Source: Pseudolabrys sp.
GTDB lineage: Bacteria; Pseudomonadota; Alphaproteobacteria; Rhizobiales; Xanthobacteraceae
DNA length: 64,000 nt
Reading direction: 5' to 3'
NCBI GenBank assembly: GCA_019689975.1
Contig: JADGGK010000004.1
Coordinates: forward strand, 1 to 64,000
The position numbers and the translations under genes are program-made. The first letter of the stretch is position 1; the number at the start of each line of letters is the position of its first letter. Below are positions 40,562 through 50,078 of the stretch, piece after piece. The notes under the pieces are model-generated. The model was not told where the DNA came from and made no database searches. It was given only the letters and a program-made list of their open reading frames with translations.

Positions 40562-40981
40562 TCACGCACCCCAGACGCCGATGATCGCGCCCATCGCCAC
40601 CAGAACGAGCAGCCAATGTCCCCCGTCGATCCAAATCAAGGCCGGCTTGCGCATGGCGAATACGTTGTTGACGGCGAGACTGGTGAAGACGAAGCCGAAC
40701 CACACGAAGGCCGCCGAGATCACGCCGGTGCGTATGTCGACCGTGCCCAGATGGCCCACGAGGCCCGCCAACATTAAGGCCATTGTCAGGTTCGCAGCCA
40801 ACGCAACCAACAGCGGCCAGGGCGGGGCGCCGCGGCCGTGATGTGCGCGAATCCGTTCGCTGGTGAGGCCGTGCGCCGTTTTCCAGGGCGTGGCCAGGAG
40901 ACGATACCAGACGCCGCCGAGGAGAAATCCGACGACGCCGGCGATGACAACCGCCACATAGTTTATTCCTGCGAAGGTCAT
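40562..40981 (-). CDS. DUF1761 membrane protein
   Basis: A 139-residue integral membrane protein with four predicted spans (AVVIAGVVGFLLGGVWYRLL, LLVALAANLTMALMLAGLVG, ISAAFVWFGFVFTSLAVNN, HWLLVLVAMGAIIGVWGA). The sequence matches DUF1761, whose function is unknown. It lies between acs and the EVE-domain gene on the same strand, with over 100 nt on either side, and may be monocistronic. Confidence 0.85.
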   Translation of the reverse strand: MTFAGINYVAVVIAGVVGFLLGGVWYRLLATPWKTAHGLTSERIRAHHGRGAPPWPLLVALAANLTMALMLAGLVGHLGTVDIRTGVISAAFVWFGFVFTSLAVNNVFAMRKPALIWIDGGHWLLVLVAMGAIIGVWGA

Positions 40982-41139
40982 GGCCGCGCTCCCAGGTTCC
41001 GGAGATCGAGCAGACCCACGCTTCCGGGCGCCGGTACCGCACTCGACGAGCGGTCGTGCCTGAGTGGTGCCTTGCTCCGGGACAGGACGGATATGGCAGG
41101 CAAGGGGTTCGTCTCAAGCCGGAATACCGGCGCCGCCAA

Positions 41140-41556
41140 TCAGGCGCCGCCCATCCGGCACACGATCCTCCATTCCTCGGCGGTGACGGGTTGAACCGAC
41201 AGACGGGAATTGTTGACCAGCACCATCTGCCTGAGTTTCGGTTCGGCCCGCACGGCCGCGAGCGTGACCGGCCGCGGCAGTGGCGCGACCGCCCTGACGT
41301 CGACGGCCACCCACGGATCGCCGGGCCTGGCGGTGGGATCGGGATAGGCGGTACGGATCACCTCGACGATACCGACGATCTCTTTCGTCTCTCCCGAGTG
41401 ATAGAAGAAGCCGCGGTCGCCCTTCTTCATCGTCATGAGATGGCGCTTGGCCTGATGGTTGCGGACCCCGGTCCATGGCTCCCCTTTGGCACCGCGCTTG
41501 ACCTGCTGGTCCCACGACCAGCTTCCTGGTTCGGATTTCATCAACCAAAAGGCCAT
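41140..41556 (-). CDS. EVE domain-containing protein
   Basis: A 138-residue single EVE domain (PUA-like fold, human THYN1 relative). It begins MAFWLMKSEPGSWSWDQQ and includes WTGVRNHQAKRHLMTMKKGDRGFFYHSG and EIVGIVEV. EVE domains bind modified bases in DNA or RNA. It begins 2 nt after gpsA ends, so it is co-translated with the tsaD-gpsA unit. It might recognise a modified nucleotide, but no partner enzyme is evident. Confidence 0.93.
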   Translation of the reverse strand: MAFWLMKSEPGSWSWDQQVKRGAKGEPWTGVRNHQAKRHLMTMKKGDRGFFYHSGETKEIVGIVEVIRTAYPDPTARPGDPWVAVDVRAVAPLPRPVTLAAVRAEPKLRQMVLVNNSRLSVQPVTAEEWRIVCRMGGA

Positions 41557-41558
41557 GG

Positions 41559-42557
41559 TCAGATTTCCGACTTGAGAGGACGCATCAGCAGCGACTCGAT
41601 GGCTTCGTCGACGCTCATCGTTTCTGCCAGCACCGCGGCGACGGCGGCCGAAATCGGCATGTCGATGTTATGCCGGCGTGCCATTTCGAGCAGCGCCGGC
41701 GCGGTGAACACGCCTTCGGCCAACTTGCCGTGCGTGGCCGTCGCCGGTTTCTCGCCTTTGCCGAGTGCCACGCCGCAGGAGAAGTTGCGCGACTGCGGCG
41801 TCGAACAGGTCAGAATAAGGTCCCCCAGCCCGGAAAGGCCCATCATCGTCTCGGGTTTGGCGTCGAGGGCGCGCGCAAACCGCATGAGTTCGGCAAAACC
41901 GCGGGTGGTCAGCGCAGCCGCCGCGCTGGCGCCGAGGCCGCGCCCGGTCACGATCCCGGCGGCGATCGCGAGCACGTTCTTGGCTGCGCCGCCGAGCTCG
42001 ACGCCGCGCACATCGCTTGCATGGTAAGGACGGAATGCTGCGGAGCCCAGCGCATGCGCGAGGCTCCGCGCCAGCGTCGGCTCGGCCGCCGCGACGGTGA
42101 CGGCGGTCGGAAACCCCCGGGCCACGTCGGCGGCGAAGCTCGGTCCGGAAAGAACGGCAGGCGTCGCCTGCGGGGCGCATTCCGCGACGATTTCGCTCAT
42201 GAATTTGTGCGTGCCGAGCTCGATGCCTTTTGCGCATGCGACGAGCGGCACGCCCGTGCGAAGGAAGGGGGCGAGTTGCGTGACCACGGAGCGCACCGCC
42301 TGCGCCGGCACCACGAGCAGGATCGCGTCCGCCTGTGCGGCTTCGCCGAGGTCGCGCGCCAGCTTGATCGCCGCATCGAGTCGAACGCCGGGCAGGAACC
42401 TGCTTTCGCGTCGCACCGCCAAATGGTCCGCATTGGCGGCGTCGAATTCCCACAGAGTGACGGCGCGCCCGGCGCGCAGGCAGGTCAGCGCCAGCGCGGT
42501 CCCCCACGCTCCTCCGCCGAGCACCGAAATCCTTTGGAACTCCATGCGCGCGCTCAT
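41559..42557 (-). CDS. gpsA: Glycerol-3-phosphate dehydrogenase [NAD(P)+]
   Basis: Makes sn-glycerol-3-phosphate for phospholipid synthesis from dihydroxyacetone phosphate. The 332-residue cytosolic enzyme has the nucleotide-binding [12 protein letters not shown] (residues 12-23), the substrate region [17 protein letters not shown], and the catalytic Lys in [16 protein letters not shown] near residue 193. Its ATG overlaps the tsaD stop (ATGA), which indicates translational coupling. Confidence 0.97.
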   Translation of the reverse strand: MSARMEFQRISVLGGGAWGTALALTCLRAGRAVTLWEFDAANADHLAVRRESRFLPGVRLDAAIKLARDLGEAAQADAILLVVPAQAVRSVVTQLAPFLRTGVPLVACAKGIELGTHKFMSEIVAECAPQATPAVLSGPSFAADVARGFPTAVTVAAAEPTLARSLAHALGSAAFRPYHASDVRGVELGGAAKNVLAIAAGIVTGRGLGASAAAALTTRGFAELMRFARALDAKPETMMGLSGLGDLILTCSTPQSRNFSCGVALGKGEKPATATHGKLAEGVFTAPALLEMARRHNIDMPISAAVAAVLAETMSVDEAIESLLMRPLKSEI

Positions 42558-43627
42558 TTGTAGGCGGCCGTGCGCAGCCGTGCGCCTTCGGCCGCCGCGA
42601 TTTCATCGAGCGGCCAGCGTGCGCGCGGCGCCACGTCGAGCGGGTCCGTGAGGCCGAGCGCCAGCCGCTCGCATCCGGCCCAGGCGATCATCGCACCGTT
42701 GTCGGTGCACAATTCCTGCGGCGGGGCGATCAGCACCGTGCCGCAGTCCAGCGCAACCTGCGTCAGCGTTGCACGGACCGCGCGATTGGCGGCGACGCCG
42801 CCGGCGGCAACGAGCGCGCTCGGCGCACCGAAGCGCGCACGGAACATGCGCAAGCCCGCGCGCAAGCGGTCGTCGATTACGTCAACGACGGCCTGCTGGA
42901 AGGACGCGCAAAGATCCGCAATGTCCTGATCACTCAGCGGCGCGATGGCTTCGGCTTCAAGCCTGAGGGCGGTCTTCAGTCCCGACAGGGAGAAATCCGC
43001 GTCTCTGCGATGCTGCATCGGACGGGGCAGCGGGAAGCGCCGTGCATCGCCGCGCGCGGCTTGCTGCTCGACCTGCGGCCCGCCGGGATAGCCGAGGCCC
43101 AGAAGCTTCGCGGTCTTGTCGAACGCCTCGCCGATCGCGTCGTCGTGCGTGGTGCCGAGCCGGACATAGTTTCCCACGCCGCGCACGGCGAGGATCTGGG
43201 TGTGGCCGCCGGACGCAAGGAACAAACAGTAGGGAAACAGGGTGCGATCGGTAAGCCTCGCGGTGAGCGCGTGCGCCTCGAGATGATTGACGGCGATCAG
43301 CGGTTTGCCATGCACCAGCGCAATCGCCTTGGCCGTCGTCAAGCCGACAATGACGCCGCCGATCAGCCCGGGGCCGGCCGCCGCGGCGACCGCGTCGAGT
43401 TCGTCGTAGCGGCGGCCCGCGGCATGCATTGCCTGCGCGACGACGTGGTCAAGCGTCTCGACATGCGCGCGCGCAGCGATCTCCGGCACGACCCCGCCGA
43501 ACGCCGCGTGCACGTCGAGCTGGCTCGATACGATGTTGGAGACGATGTGGCCGCTGCCATCGTCGTGGCGCTCAACCACCGCCGCCGCGGTTTCGTCGCA
43601 GGTCGTCTCGATGCCGAGGACGAGCAT
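42554..43627 (-). CDS. tsaD: tRNA threonylcarbamoyltransferase subunit TsaD
   Basis: The Kae1/Qri7 family catalytic subunit transfers threonylcarbamoyl to A37 of ANN-decoding tRNAs. The 357-residue ASKHA-fold protein has the N-terminal [15 protein letters not shown] and the metal motif HLEAHA (115-120). [39 protein letters not shown] and a final [13 protein letters not shown] follow. It is divergent from hemC, the standard alphaproteobacterial arrangement. Confidence 0.98.
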   Translation of the reverse strand: MLVLGIETTCDETAAAVVERHDDGSGHIVSNIVSSQLDVHAAFGGVVPEIAARAHVETLDHVVAQAMHAAGRRYDELDAVAAAAGPGLIGGVIVGLTTAKAIALVHGKPLIAVNHLEAHALTARLTDRTLFPYCLFLASGGHTQILAVRGVGNYVRLGTTHDDAIGEAFDKTAKLLGLGYPGGPQVEQQAARGDARRFPLPRPMQHRRDADFSLSGLKTALRLEAEAIAPLSDQDIADLCASFQQAVVDVIDDRLRAGLRMFRARFGAPSALVAAGGVAANRAVRATLTQVALDCGTVLIAPPQELCTDNGAMIAWAGCERLALGLTDPLDVAPRARWPLDEIAAAEGARLRTAAYK

Positions 43628-43775
43628 GGGTACCTTGAACCGGGAAATGGCCGTCTCGTGCCGCCCGCGCGGGGCGGATCGCCCCCGAGGCCGGCGGCAC
43701 AGTTTACTCCCTGCCGGCCGATTTTGCCCGGGTCGCGCGTTGTCCTACAAATGGGGCCTAGCATCGAGTTGGCAC

Positions 43776-44702
43776 ATGGCGCAATCCGCCGCTCTTTTTC
43801 GCATCGGCACCCGTGGCAGCGCGCTCGCGCTGGCGCAGGCGCGCATGGTGCAGGCGCGGCTGGCCGCGGCGCTGGGCGCGGAGGCGGAGGCGTTCGCGCT
43901 CGTGGTCATCCGCACGACGGGCGATGCGATAGAGGATCGCCCATTGGCGGAGCAGGGCGGCAAGGGTCTGTTCACCAAGGAGATCGACGAGGCGCTGATC
44001 GATGGGCGTGTCGATCTTGCGGTCCATTCCGCCAAGGACGTCCCGACGGTGTTGCCGCGCGGGCTCACGCTCGCCGCCTGTCTCGAACGGGAGGACCCGC
44101 GCGATGCCTTCATTTCGCGCATAGCAGGCTCGCTCGCCGAATTGCCGCACGGTGCGCGCCTCGGTACGTCTTCGCTCCGTCGTCAGGCGATCGCCAAAAA
44201 CGCGCGACCAGACCTGCACGTCGTGCCGCTGCGCGGCAATGTCGAGACGCGACTGCGCAAACTGGATGCAGGGGAGGTGGATGCGACGATCCTTGCCGTC
44301 GCCGGTCTGAAACGGCTCGATATGGAGATGCAGGCAACCCGAATCATGAGCGTTGCGGAATTCCTGCCCGCCGTGGGCCAGGGCGCGATCGCGATCGCAG
44401 CGCGCGAGGATGACGCGCGCGCCTGCGAGACGCTGGCGCGCATCGATCACTCCGACACGTCGACCGCGATTGCCTGTGAACGCGCCTTTCTTGCCGCGCT
44501 CGACGGCTCGTGTAGGACTCCGATCGCAGGTCATGCCACGCTGTCCGGTCAAGCCGTGCGGATCCGCGGCATGATCGTCAAGCCGGACGGCAGCGCCGTA
44601 CACGAGACCACCCTGTCCGGATCGCGCGAGGACGCGACCGTGATCGGCACGAATGCGGGGCGCGCCCTGCGCGAGCAGGCCGGCCGCGGATTCTTCGACT
44701 GA
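43776..44702 (+). CDS. hemC: Hydroxymethylbilane synthase (porphobilinogen deaminase)
   Basis: Polymerises four porphobilinogens to hydroxymethylbilane in heme synthesis. The 308-residue protein shows FRIGTRGSALALAQA and TTGDAIEDRPLAEQGGKGLFTKEIDEAL with the catalytic Asp region. DLAVHSAKDVPT and the dipyrromethane cofactor Cys in LDGSCRTPIAGH (about residue 246) follow. The start MAQSAALFRIGTRG fits the family; the upstream ORF extension is rejected. Confidence 0.98.
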   Translation: MAQSAALFRIGTRGSALALAQARMVQARLAAALGAEAEAFALVVIRTTGDAIEDRPLAEQGGKGLFTKEIDEALIDGRVDLAVHSAKDVPTVLPRGLTLAACLEREDPRDAFISRIAGSLAELPHGARLGTSSLRRQAIAKNARPDLHVVPLRGNVETRLRKLDAGEVDATILAVAGLKRLDMEMQATRIMSVAEFLPAVGQGAIAIAAREDDARACETLARIDHSDTSTAIACERAFLAALDGSCRTPIAGHATLSGQAVRIRGMIVKPDGSAVHETTLSGSREDATVIGTNAGRALREQAGRGFFD

Positions 44703-44703
44703 T

Positions 44704-45426
44704 ATGCGTCTCGTCGTCACCCGACCGAAGGCCGAGGGCGCGCGCACCGCCGCAACCCTCGCCGCGCTCGGACACGAGGTGTTGCTCGCGCCGCTCCTAC
44801 GAATCGAGCCGGTGGCGGCGGATCTGTCTGGCGCCTGGGATGCGGTGATCGTCACCAGCGTCAACGCGCCGCCGGCCATCGCCGGATATCCGGGCGCAGC
44901 CGCGTTGCACAGATTGCCTGTGTTCGCCGTTGGTGCGGCGAGCGCCGAGGCCGCGCGTGCGGCCGGCTTTTCCAGGGTGAGCACCGCGGGCGGCAACGCG
45001 CGCGATCTGCTGCACCTCGTCCAGGAGCGATACGCCGCAAGCGGCGCGCGGCTGCTTTATCTCGCCGGCGAGGATCGCGCCGCCGACCTCGCCGGCGAGC
45101 TCGCTGCGCACGGCATCGCAGTGGATATGCGCATCGTCTACCGGGCCGTCGCCGTTTCCTTCCCGCCGCGGCTGATCGCAGCGCTGCAGGCCGAAGATGT
45201 CGAAGCGGTGATGCATTTTTCGCGCCGCACCGCCGACGCCTATGTCGCCGGGGCGAGCGAGGCCGACATTCTGGAGGTCGCTCTGGCCGTGCAGCACTTC
45301 TGCCTGTCGGCGCGGGTCGCGGAACCTTTGCGTGCGGCCGGAGCGCGCCGCGTGGCCGCCGCGGCGCGGCCGGAGGAGGCCGCTCTGCTCGCGCTGTTGT
45401 CGCCCGCGCCGCCTCGGTCGCGGTGA
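44704..45426 (+). CDS. hemD: Uroporphyrinogen-III synthase
   Basis: Cyclises hydroxymethylbilane with D-ring inversion. The 240-residue protein is divergent, as is usual for HemD. It begins MRLVVTRPKAEGARTAATLAALGHEVLLAPLLRIEP, with the VIVTSVNAPPAI and LYLAGEDRAADLAGELAAHG regions and a MHFSRRTADAYV segment. Its ATG lies one base after the hemC TGA, so the pair is translationally coupled. Confidence 0.93.
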   Translation: MRLVVTRPKAEGARTAATLAALGHEVLLAPLLRIEPVAADLSGAWDAVIVTSVNAPPAIAGYPGAAALHRLPVFAVGAASAEAARAAGFSRVSTAGGNARDLLHLVQERYAASGARLLYLAGEDRAADLAGELAAHGIAVDMRIVYRAVAVSFPPRLIAALQAEDVEAVMHFSRRTADAYVAGASEADILEVALAVQHFCLSARVAEPLRAAGARRVAAAARPEEAALLALLSPAPPRSR

Positions 45427-45494
45427 ATGGCGCCTGCGCACCGATTGCGTTATTCCCTCGTGCAAGGCGGGGCGAATCGCCGAAGGAGCCAGGT

Positions 45495-46706
45495 ATGGCC
45501 GACAAGCCGAGACCGCCGCAGACGGACTCTACCCGCCGCCGCAGGCATGAGGCGCCGACGATCGATCTCTCCGCGGCGGAAGTGCCGCCGGGGCAGTCCG
45601 GCGCGGCTGCCGCCGCGGACGCCGCGGTTGCGGGTGCCGGCCGCCGCATGCCCTTCAATCCGACCGCTCTTGTCGCCGGGGCGGCCGGCGCCGCGGCGAC
45701 GGGGTTCGTGTTGCTTGGGCTCTGGTACGGGGGGATTTTGCAGGTTCCCGACGCAAATCAGCGTGCACTGCGCAACGACATTGCGTCGTTGCAGAGCCAG
45801 GTGGAAGCGCTGCGGAACCAGCCTTCACGGGCTGCAGAGCCCGACGCGGTTGCGGCCTTGCGCGCACGACTGGACACGGTTGCGGCCGATGTCGCGCGCC
45901 GCGCGCCGCAGGAGGCCGCGCTTGCCGAACAGCTCGCGGCGCTGGACAGCGCGGTGAAGTCGCTCAATGTCGCACTCGCCGCCCTCGATCGCCGCGGCGA
46001 GGACATCGCCGCCAACGTCAGGCAGGCACTCGCGCAGGCCGCTGCCGCGGAGACGGCGGTCAGACAACTCGATAACGGCGGGGGGCGGCTGGCAAAAATG
46101 GCCACCGAGCTTCAGGAACTGCAGCAACGCGTCGCTGCGCTTGAGCGCTCGACCGGTACGAGCGAAGGCGCCGCCAAACCCGGTGCCGTCGACATGGCGG
46201 CTCGACTCGCATTGAGCGCCGCGACGCTGCGCGATGCGGTGGAGAGAGGTGCGCCGTTCGCGGCCGAACTGCAGCAGGTCAAAACGCTGGGAGCAGACGC
46301 AACGCTGCTTGCGCCGCTCGCGCGTTTCGCCTCTGAGGGGGTGCCGTCGCGGCAGCAGCTTGCGCGCGAGCTTGAGGATCTGCTGCCGTCCTTGGCGCGG
46401 GCCGACGCGGACGGCGCCGCGCCCGCGGGGTTCCTCGAAAGGCTGCAAAGCAGTGCCAGCAGGCTCGTGCGTATACGACCGATCGAGGCCCCGGCCGGGG
46501 ACGAGCCGGCAACCGTCCTTGCGCGCCTCGAGGTGGAAGCGGCCAAAGCCGACATCGACGCCGCGCTCGCGGATCTCAACAGGTTGCCTGGGCGATTGCG
46601 GGCGCCCGCGCAGGCCTGGATCGACAAGGCGCAGACGCGCGCGGCGGCGTTGGCGGCGGCGCGCGATTTGGTCGTGCGCTCGGCACGCGCGCTCGGCGCG
46701 CCTTGA
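45495..46706 (+). CDS. Alphaproteobacterial mitofilin (Mic60-like) protein
   Basis: A 403-residue inner-membrane protein. It has a short basic cytoplasmic tail, one transmembrane helix (about 57-82), then a long periplasmic Ala/Gln/Leu-rich coiled coil (about 88-235). A C-terminal helical region follows (LARFASEGVPSRQQLARELEDLLP, the mitofilin-signature-like part). Mic60 homologues shape intracytoplasmic membranes and crista junctions. The alphaproteobacterial gene characteristically lies inside the heme operon, as here. AAGGAG precedes ATG 45495. Confidence 0.85.
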   Translation: MADKPRPPQTDSTRRRRHEAPTIDLSAAEVPPGQSGAAAAADAAVAGAGRRMPFNPTALVAGAAGAAATGFVLLGLWYGGILQVPDANQRALRNDIASLQSQVEALRNQPSRAAEPDAVAALRARLDTVAADVARRAPQEAALAEQLAALDSAVKSLNVALAALDRRGEDIAANVRQALAQAAAAETAVRQLDNGGGRLAKMATELQELQQRVAALERSTGTSEGAAKPGAVDMAARLALSAATLRDAVERGAPFAAELQQVKTLGADATLLAPLARFASEGVPSRQQLARELEDLLPSLARADADGAAPAGFLERLQSSASRLVRIRPIEAPAGDEPATVLARLEVEAAKADIDAALADLNRLPGRLRAPAQAWIDKAQTRAAALAAARDLVVRSARALGAP

Positions 46707-46714
46707 GGCGGGTG

Positions 46715-48322
46715 ATGGTCCGCATCCTTCTCTTCCTCGCTTCGCTCGCGCTCCTCGCGCTCGGCTTGGCCTGGCTTGCCGACCGCCCGGGCGAGGTGGC
46801 GGTGACCTGGCTCGGCTATCGGATCGAGACGTCGGTCATGGTGGCCGGATTCGGCCTTGCGGTTCTGGTGGTTGTGCTGACGCTGCTCGTCGCGCTCATG
46901 CGCGGCCTGCTGCGCGCGCCGCACAAGCTCTCCCTGTTCTTCCGGCACCGCCGTGCCATGAAAGGGTTTCATGCGATTTCGCGCGGCTTGATCGCGGTCG
47001 GTGCCGGCGACATCAGGCTTGCGCGCAGCGCGGCGGACGACGCCGCACGGCTCGCGCCGGGCCATCCGCTCACGCTCCTGCTCAATGCGCAATCCGCGCA
47101 GATGGCCGGCGATCGTGCCGCCGCCGAGCATGCGTTCCGCATCATGGCCGCGCGTGACGATACGCGGCTGTTGGGCCTGCACGGACTCTATGTGGAAGCG
47201 CAGCGGCGGCGCGACGCGGCCGCCGCGCGGGACGCCGCCGAGCAGGCCGCGCAGGCCGCGCCGAGTCTGGGCTGGGCGGTGCAGGCGGTGCTCGAGCAAC
47301 GCTGCGCGACCGGCGACTGGGCGGGCGCGCTCGCTGCGCTCGAGGGCATGCGGGGTGCGCTCGACAGGGCGGAATACAGGCGCAAGCGCGCCATCCTGCT
47401 GACCGCCCGTGCCGAGACGCTCGCCGACACCGATCGCGATCAAGCGCGTCGCCTGGTTCTCGAGGCCGCCAAGCTCGCGCCCGATCTCGTGCCGGCCGCG
47501 GTGATGGCGGGTCGTCGCCTGGCGGAGGCCGGCGAAACGCGCAAGGCGCGCAGGATTCTCGAGAATGCGTGGCGCGCCGAACCGCATCCCGACATTGCCG
47601 CAGCCTATGCCGATCTGCGGCTCGGCGACAGTGCGCGCGAGCGACTTGCGCGCATGCAGAAGCTTGCCGCCATGCGGCCCGACCATCTGGAGGCCGCGCT
47701 CGCTGTTGCGCGCGCGGCGGTCGACGCGCAGGAATTCGCGACCGCGCGCGCCGCACTCACGCCTTACCTCGCCGTGCCGACGCGACGCGTGGCGCTGCTG
47801 ATGGCCGAGATCGAGCAGGCCGAACACGGCGACGAAGGCCGCGTGCGCGAATGGCTCGCGCGCGCGGCGCGCGCATCCGGCGATCCGGTGTGGACCGCGG
47901 ACGGCGTGGTTTCCGAGCGCTGGCGGCCGGTGACCCCGTCGGGTCGACTCGACGGCTTCGTCTGGAAGGTGCCGATGGCGGAACTCGGCGACGGCCGGCC
48001 GGTGATCGAGGCCGCGCCGCCGTCCGGCATCGCCGGCGGGGCCGCGGTCGCGACGGCGCAGCCCGTATCTGCGGCGCAAACGGCCGCGCCACCGCCCACG
48101 CCCGTCCCCGACCGCGGCTTGCCGGCGGCAGGAACGCCATCGGGCGACGGCGTTGATCTTCGCGGCGGAGCGGGATCGCGCCGGCCCGTCGAGCCGGTCA
48201 TGCCCCTGCTGCACGCCCCCGACGATCCGGGACCGGACCAGGAGCCGGACGCGGATCCGGCGGCGGAACCACGATCCGAGTCGCGCGGCCCGTGGCGGCG
48301 CATCCGGCATATGTTTCGGTGA
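46715..48322 (+). CDS. hemY: HemY domain / TPR membrane protein
   Basis: A 535-residue inner-membrane protein of the proteobacterial HemY family (not the oxygen-dependent protoporphyrinogen oxidase of the same name). Two membrane helices (residues 1-22 and about 41-65) flank a short VAVTWLGYRIETS loop. A tetratricopeptide array (FHAISRGLIAVGAGDIRLARSAADDAARLAPGHPL and later) follows, then a Pro/Ala/Asp-rich tail of about 110 residues. It is thought to organise heme enzymes. The ATG has GAGG six bases upstream; the ORF track's earlier TTG overlaps the preceding stop. Confidence 0.9.
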   Translation: MVRILLFLASLALLALGLAWLADRPGEVAVTWLGYRIETSVMVAGFGLAVLVVVLTLLVALMRGLLRAPHKLSLFFRHRRAMKGFHAISRGLIAVGAGDIRLARSAADDAARLAPGHPLTLLLNAQSAQMAGDRAAAEHAFRIMAARDDTRLLGLHGLYVEAQRRRDAAAARDAAEQAAQAAPSLGWAVQAVLEQRCATGDWAGALAALEGMRGALDRAEYRRKRAILLTARAETLADTDRDQARRLVLEAAKLAPDLVPAAVMAGRRLAEAGETRKARRILENAWRAEPHPDIAAAYADLRLGDSARERLARMQKLAAMRPDHLEAALAVARAAVDAQEFATARAALTPYLAVPTRRVALLMAEIEQAEHGDEGRVREWLARAARASGDPVWTADGVVSERWRPVTPSGRLDGFVWKVPMAELGDGRPVIEAAPPSGIAGGAAVATAQPVSAAQTAAPPPTPVPDRGLPAAGTPSGDGVDLRGGAGSRRPVEPVMPLLHAPDDPGPDQEPDADPAAEPRSESRGPWRRIRHMFR

Positions 48323-48480
48323 TGTCTCGAGGCCCGCGCGCACGCCGCGCCTCCTCCCGCGCACTCGGGCGGTCGGAACGGGCCCGCGGCGCAACCTCGG
48401 GAGCATCGACCCGGGCGGCATGGCCGACCCCGCTTGCTTGCCAAGCTGCTCCCGCGCCGATACTAGTGACCTCGCTCCAG

Positions 48481-48555
48481 GCCGGCGTAGCTCAGCGGTA
48501 GAGCATCCGCTTCGTAAGCGGGTGGCCGGGGGTTCAAATCCCTCCGCCGGCACCA
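48481..48555 (+). tRNA. tRNA-Thr (CGT)
   Basis: Complete 75-nt tRNA with encoded CCA. The acceptor is GCCGGCG / CGCCGGC with discriminator A. The D-arm is TAGCTCAGCGGTAGAGC. The anticodon loop TTCGTAA gives anticodon CGT, and the T-arm is GGGTTCAAATCCC. It reads ACG. It lies 158 nt downstream of hemY. Confidence 0.97.
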
Positions 48556-49217
48556 GCACCATGGCGACCGACGATCGCGGTCGGGCAGCATCCGGCCACA
48601 GGCCGAGTCGTTCGCCGCATGAATGGCGGATCGCGTCACCCCCTGTAGCGATGAGGAAATGATCGTGGCTCGAGCGGCTTGCCGTCATTCCGCCGCGCCT
48701 TCGCGCGCGCAGCGAAACAATCGAGAATTGGTCAGACATGCTCGAAGGCTCACCGCATATGCGGGGCGCGTCCGCGGTTCTCGTCGGCGCGCCGTCAGTG
48801 GACGCGATCTTTCCTTGCCGGTGCCGGTGTCGAGAGGAACCGCGACGTCGACGACAAGCCGGGCGCGCTACCCCGATTCCGGCGTTCGTGCCGGCCATCG
48901 CGATCTATGCTCGCTCTTTTCATTCGCTCTGTTTGCGCCGAAGGCCACGGGACGGGGCCAGAGGCGCGGTCTTGGCCTTGCGTGTCAGCTCGGGCGCCGC
49001 CGCCGATGATATAATTATGTAACAATCACAATATCTTGCCGGCAGGAACGGCGGCGGAAGCGGTTGCTTCCGTTCCGCGGAACGAGTCCGCGCCCGCCGG
49101 CAAAATCCGCATGCGGGCCGAATTCGTCTGGTATCCCCCCGGGGCGATGCGATACCAAGGAAGCCGTCGGGGCGTGCGCCGTCGCATCCCCGCCTTGCTC
49201 ATCCATAGAGTGGAGCC
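48556..49217. other. 662-nt region without a convincing gene
   Basis: The six-frame ORFs here are short, Arg-rich and mutually overlapping, and none has a recognisable domain. It contains the repeat fragment at 48683-48737. An AT-rich patch (GATGATATAATTATGTAAC) around 49005-49023 may belong to the promoter of the downstream ATPase genes. Confidence 0.6.
48683..48737. repeat. Dispersed palindromic repeat, copy C (left half only)
   Basis: Starts CGTCATTCCG and continues to AGCGAAACAATCGAGAATTGG. It matches the left half of copies A and B but has no matching right arm, so it is a truncated copy. Confidence 0.55.
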
Positions 49218-49979
49218 ATGGCCAGACCCGCTGTCATCCTCGTCGGCGCCGACAAAGGCGGCGTCGGCAAGACCACCGTCGCCCGTACGCTGCTCGACTA
49301 TTTCGGCGCGCACCATATGCCGGTGCGTGCCTTCGACACCGAAAGCCCGCGCGGTACGCTCAAGCGGTTTCATCCCGAGCTCACCGAGATCGTAGACGTC
49401 ACGCAGGTCCCGGGCCAGATGAAGATATTCGACACGCTCGGCACTGCCGACGCCAAAGTCACGGTGATCGACGTACGCGCCGGCCTGTTGTCGTCGACGC
49501 TGCGGATGCTCAACGACATCGGTTTTGTCGATTCGGCGAAGAGAGGCCAGATCGCCTTTGCCGTCTTTCACATACTTGGGCCCTCGATCGCCTCGCTCCA
49601 GGAGATTGCCGAGACGGCCTCGACCATCGGCGAGGCGAGCTATTTCCTGGTGAAGAATTTCGTCAACAACGACGCCAGTTTCTTCGAATGGGATCCGGCC
49701 ACCTACAATTCCTATTTCAAGCGCATCAAGGACGCGGAGGAAATCACCGTGCCGCACCTGAGCGAAATGGCCTGCGAGCAGGTCGAGGTCGCAAGCATTC
49801 CCTTCGTCACCTTCATCGCCAACAAGACCGCATCCGGCGAACCCGCCAATTATTCATTCGTGTTGCGCGGCTATGTGCGACATTGGCTGAGCCAGGTCTG
49901 GAATGAATACGATAGGGTCAAGCTGATCGACTGGGTGGGTGCCAAGCTTGCAAACGCCGCGCGTCCGGCAGCCGAATGA
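49218..49979 (+). CDS. ParA/MinD-like P-loop ATPase, first of a tandem pair
   Basis: A 253-residue SIMIBI-class ATPase. The deviant Walker A VGADKGGVGKTT (Lys13, Lys18) carries the MinD/ParA signature lysine, and KVTVIDVRAG (Asp85) is the Walker A'-like motif. There is no membrane-targeting amphipathic tail typical of MinD and no DNA-binding domain. C-terminal residues (NYSFVLRGYVRHWLSQVWNEYDRVKLIDW) are distinctive. The cellular role is unknown. It shares a framework with the next gene, so the two are paralogues. No parB or minC/E is nearby, which argues against chromosome partition or Min function. Confidence 0.82.
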   Translation: MARPAVILVGADKGGVGKTTVARTLLDYFGAHHMPVRAFDTESPRGTLKRFHPELTEIVDVTQVPGQMKIFDTLGTADAKVTVIDVRAGLLSSTLRMLNDIGFVDSAKRGQIAFAVFHILGPSIASLQEIAETASTIGEASYFLVKNFVNNDASFFEWDPATYNSYFKRIKDAEEITVPHLSEMACEQVEVASIPFVTFIANKTASGEPANYSFVLRGYVRHWLSQVWNEYDRVKLIDWVGAKLANAARPAAE

Positions 49980-50078
49980 CCGCGCGCGTCCGCGGGCCAG
50001 CGGAAAGCCCGGATGGGCGAAGCTGCGGCGACGGGCTGCGATACCGTCGACGATCATGCTTCTCGGGGCCCTGTCGCG

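Noticed and set aside
49010-49015. TATAAT hexamer as a sigma-70 promoter for the ATPase genes
   Set aside because: No acceptable -35 at 16-18 nt, and it is about 200 nt from the first start. Kept only as an AT-rich patch.
48481-49217. tRNA-Thr as an integration site of a mobile island with the ATPase pair
   Set aside because: No integrase, no repeated tRNA 3' end and no mobility gene downstream. The following genes have no obvious compositional break.
49218-49979. Calling the first ATPase MinD, MipZ or ParA
   Set aside because: It has the deviant P-loop only. There is no C-terminal membrane helix, no ParB or MinC/E neighbour, and the C-terminus does not resemble those families.
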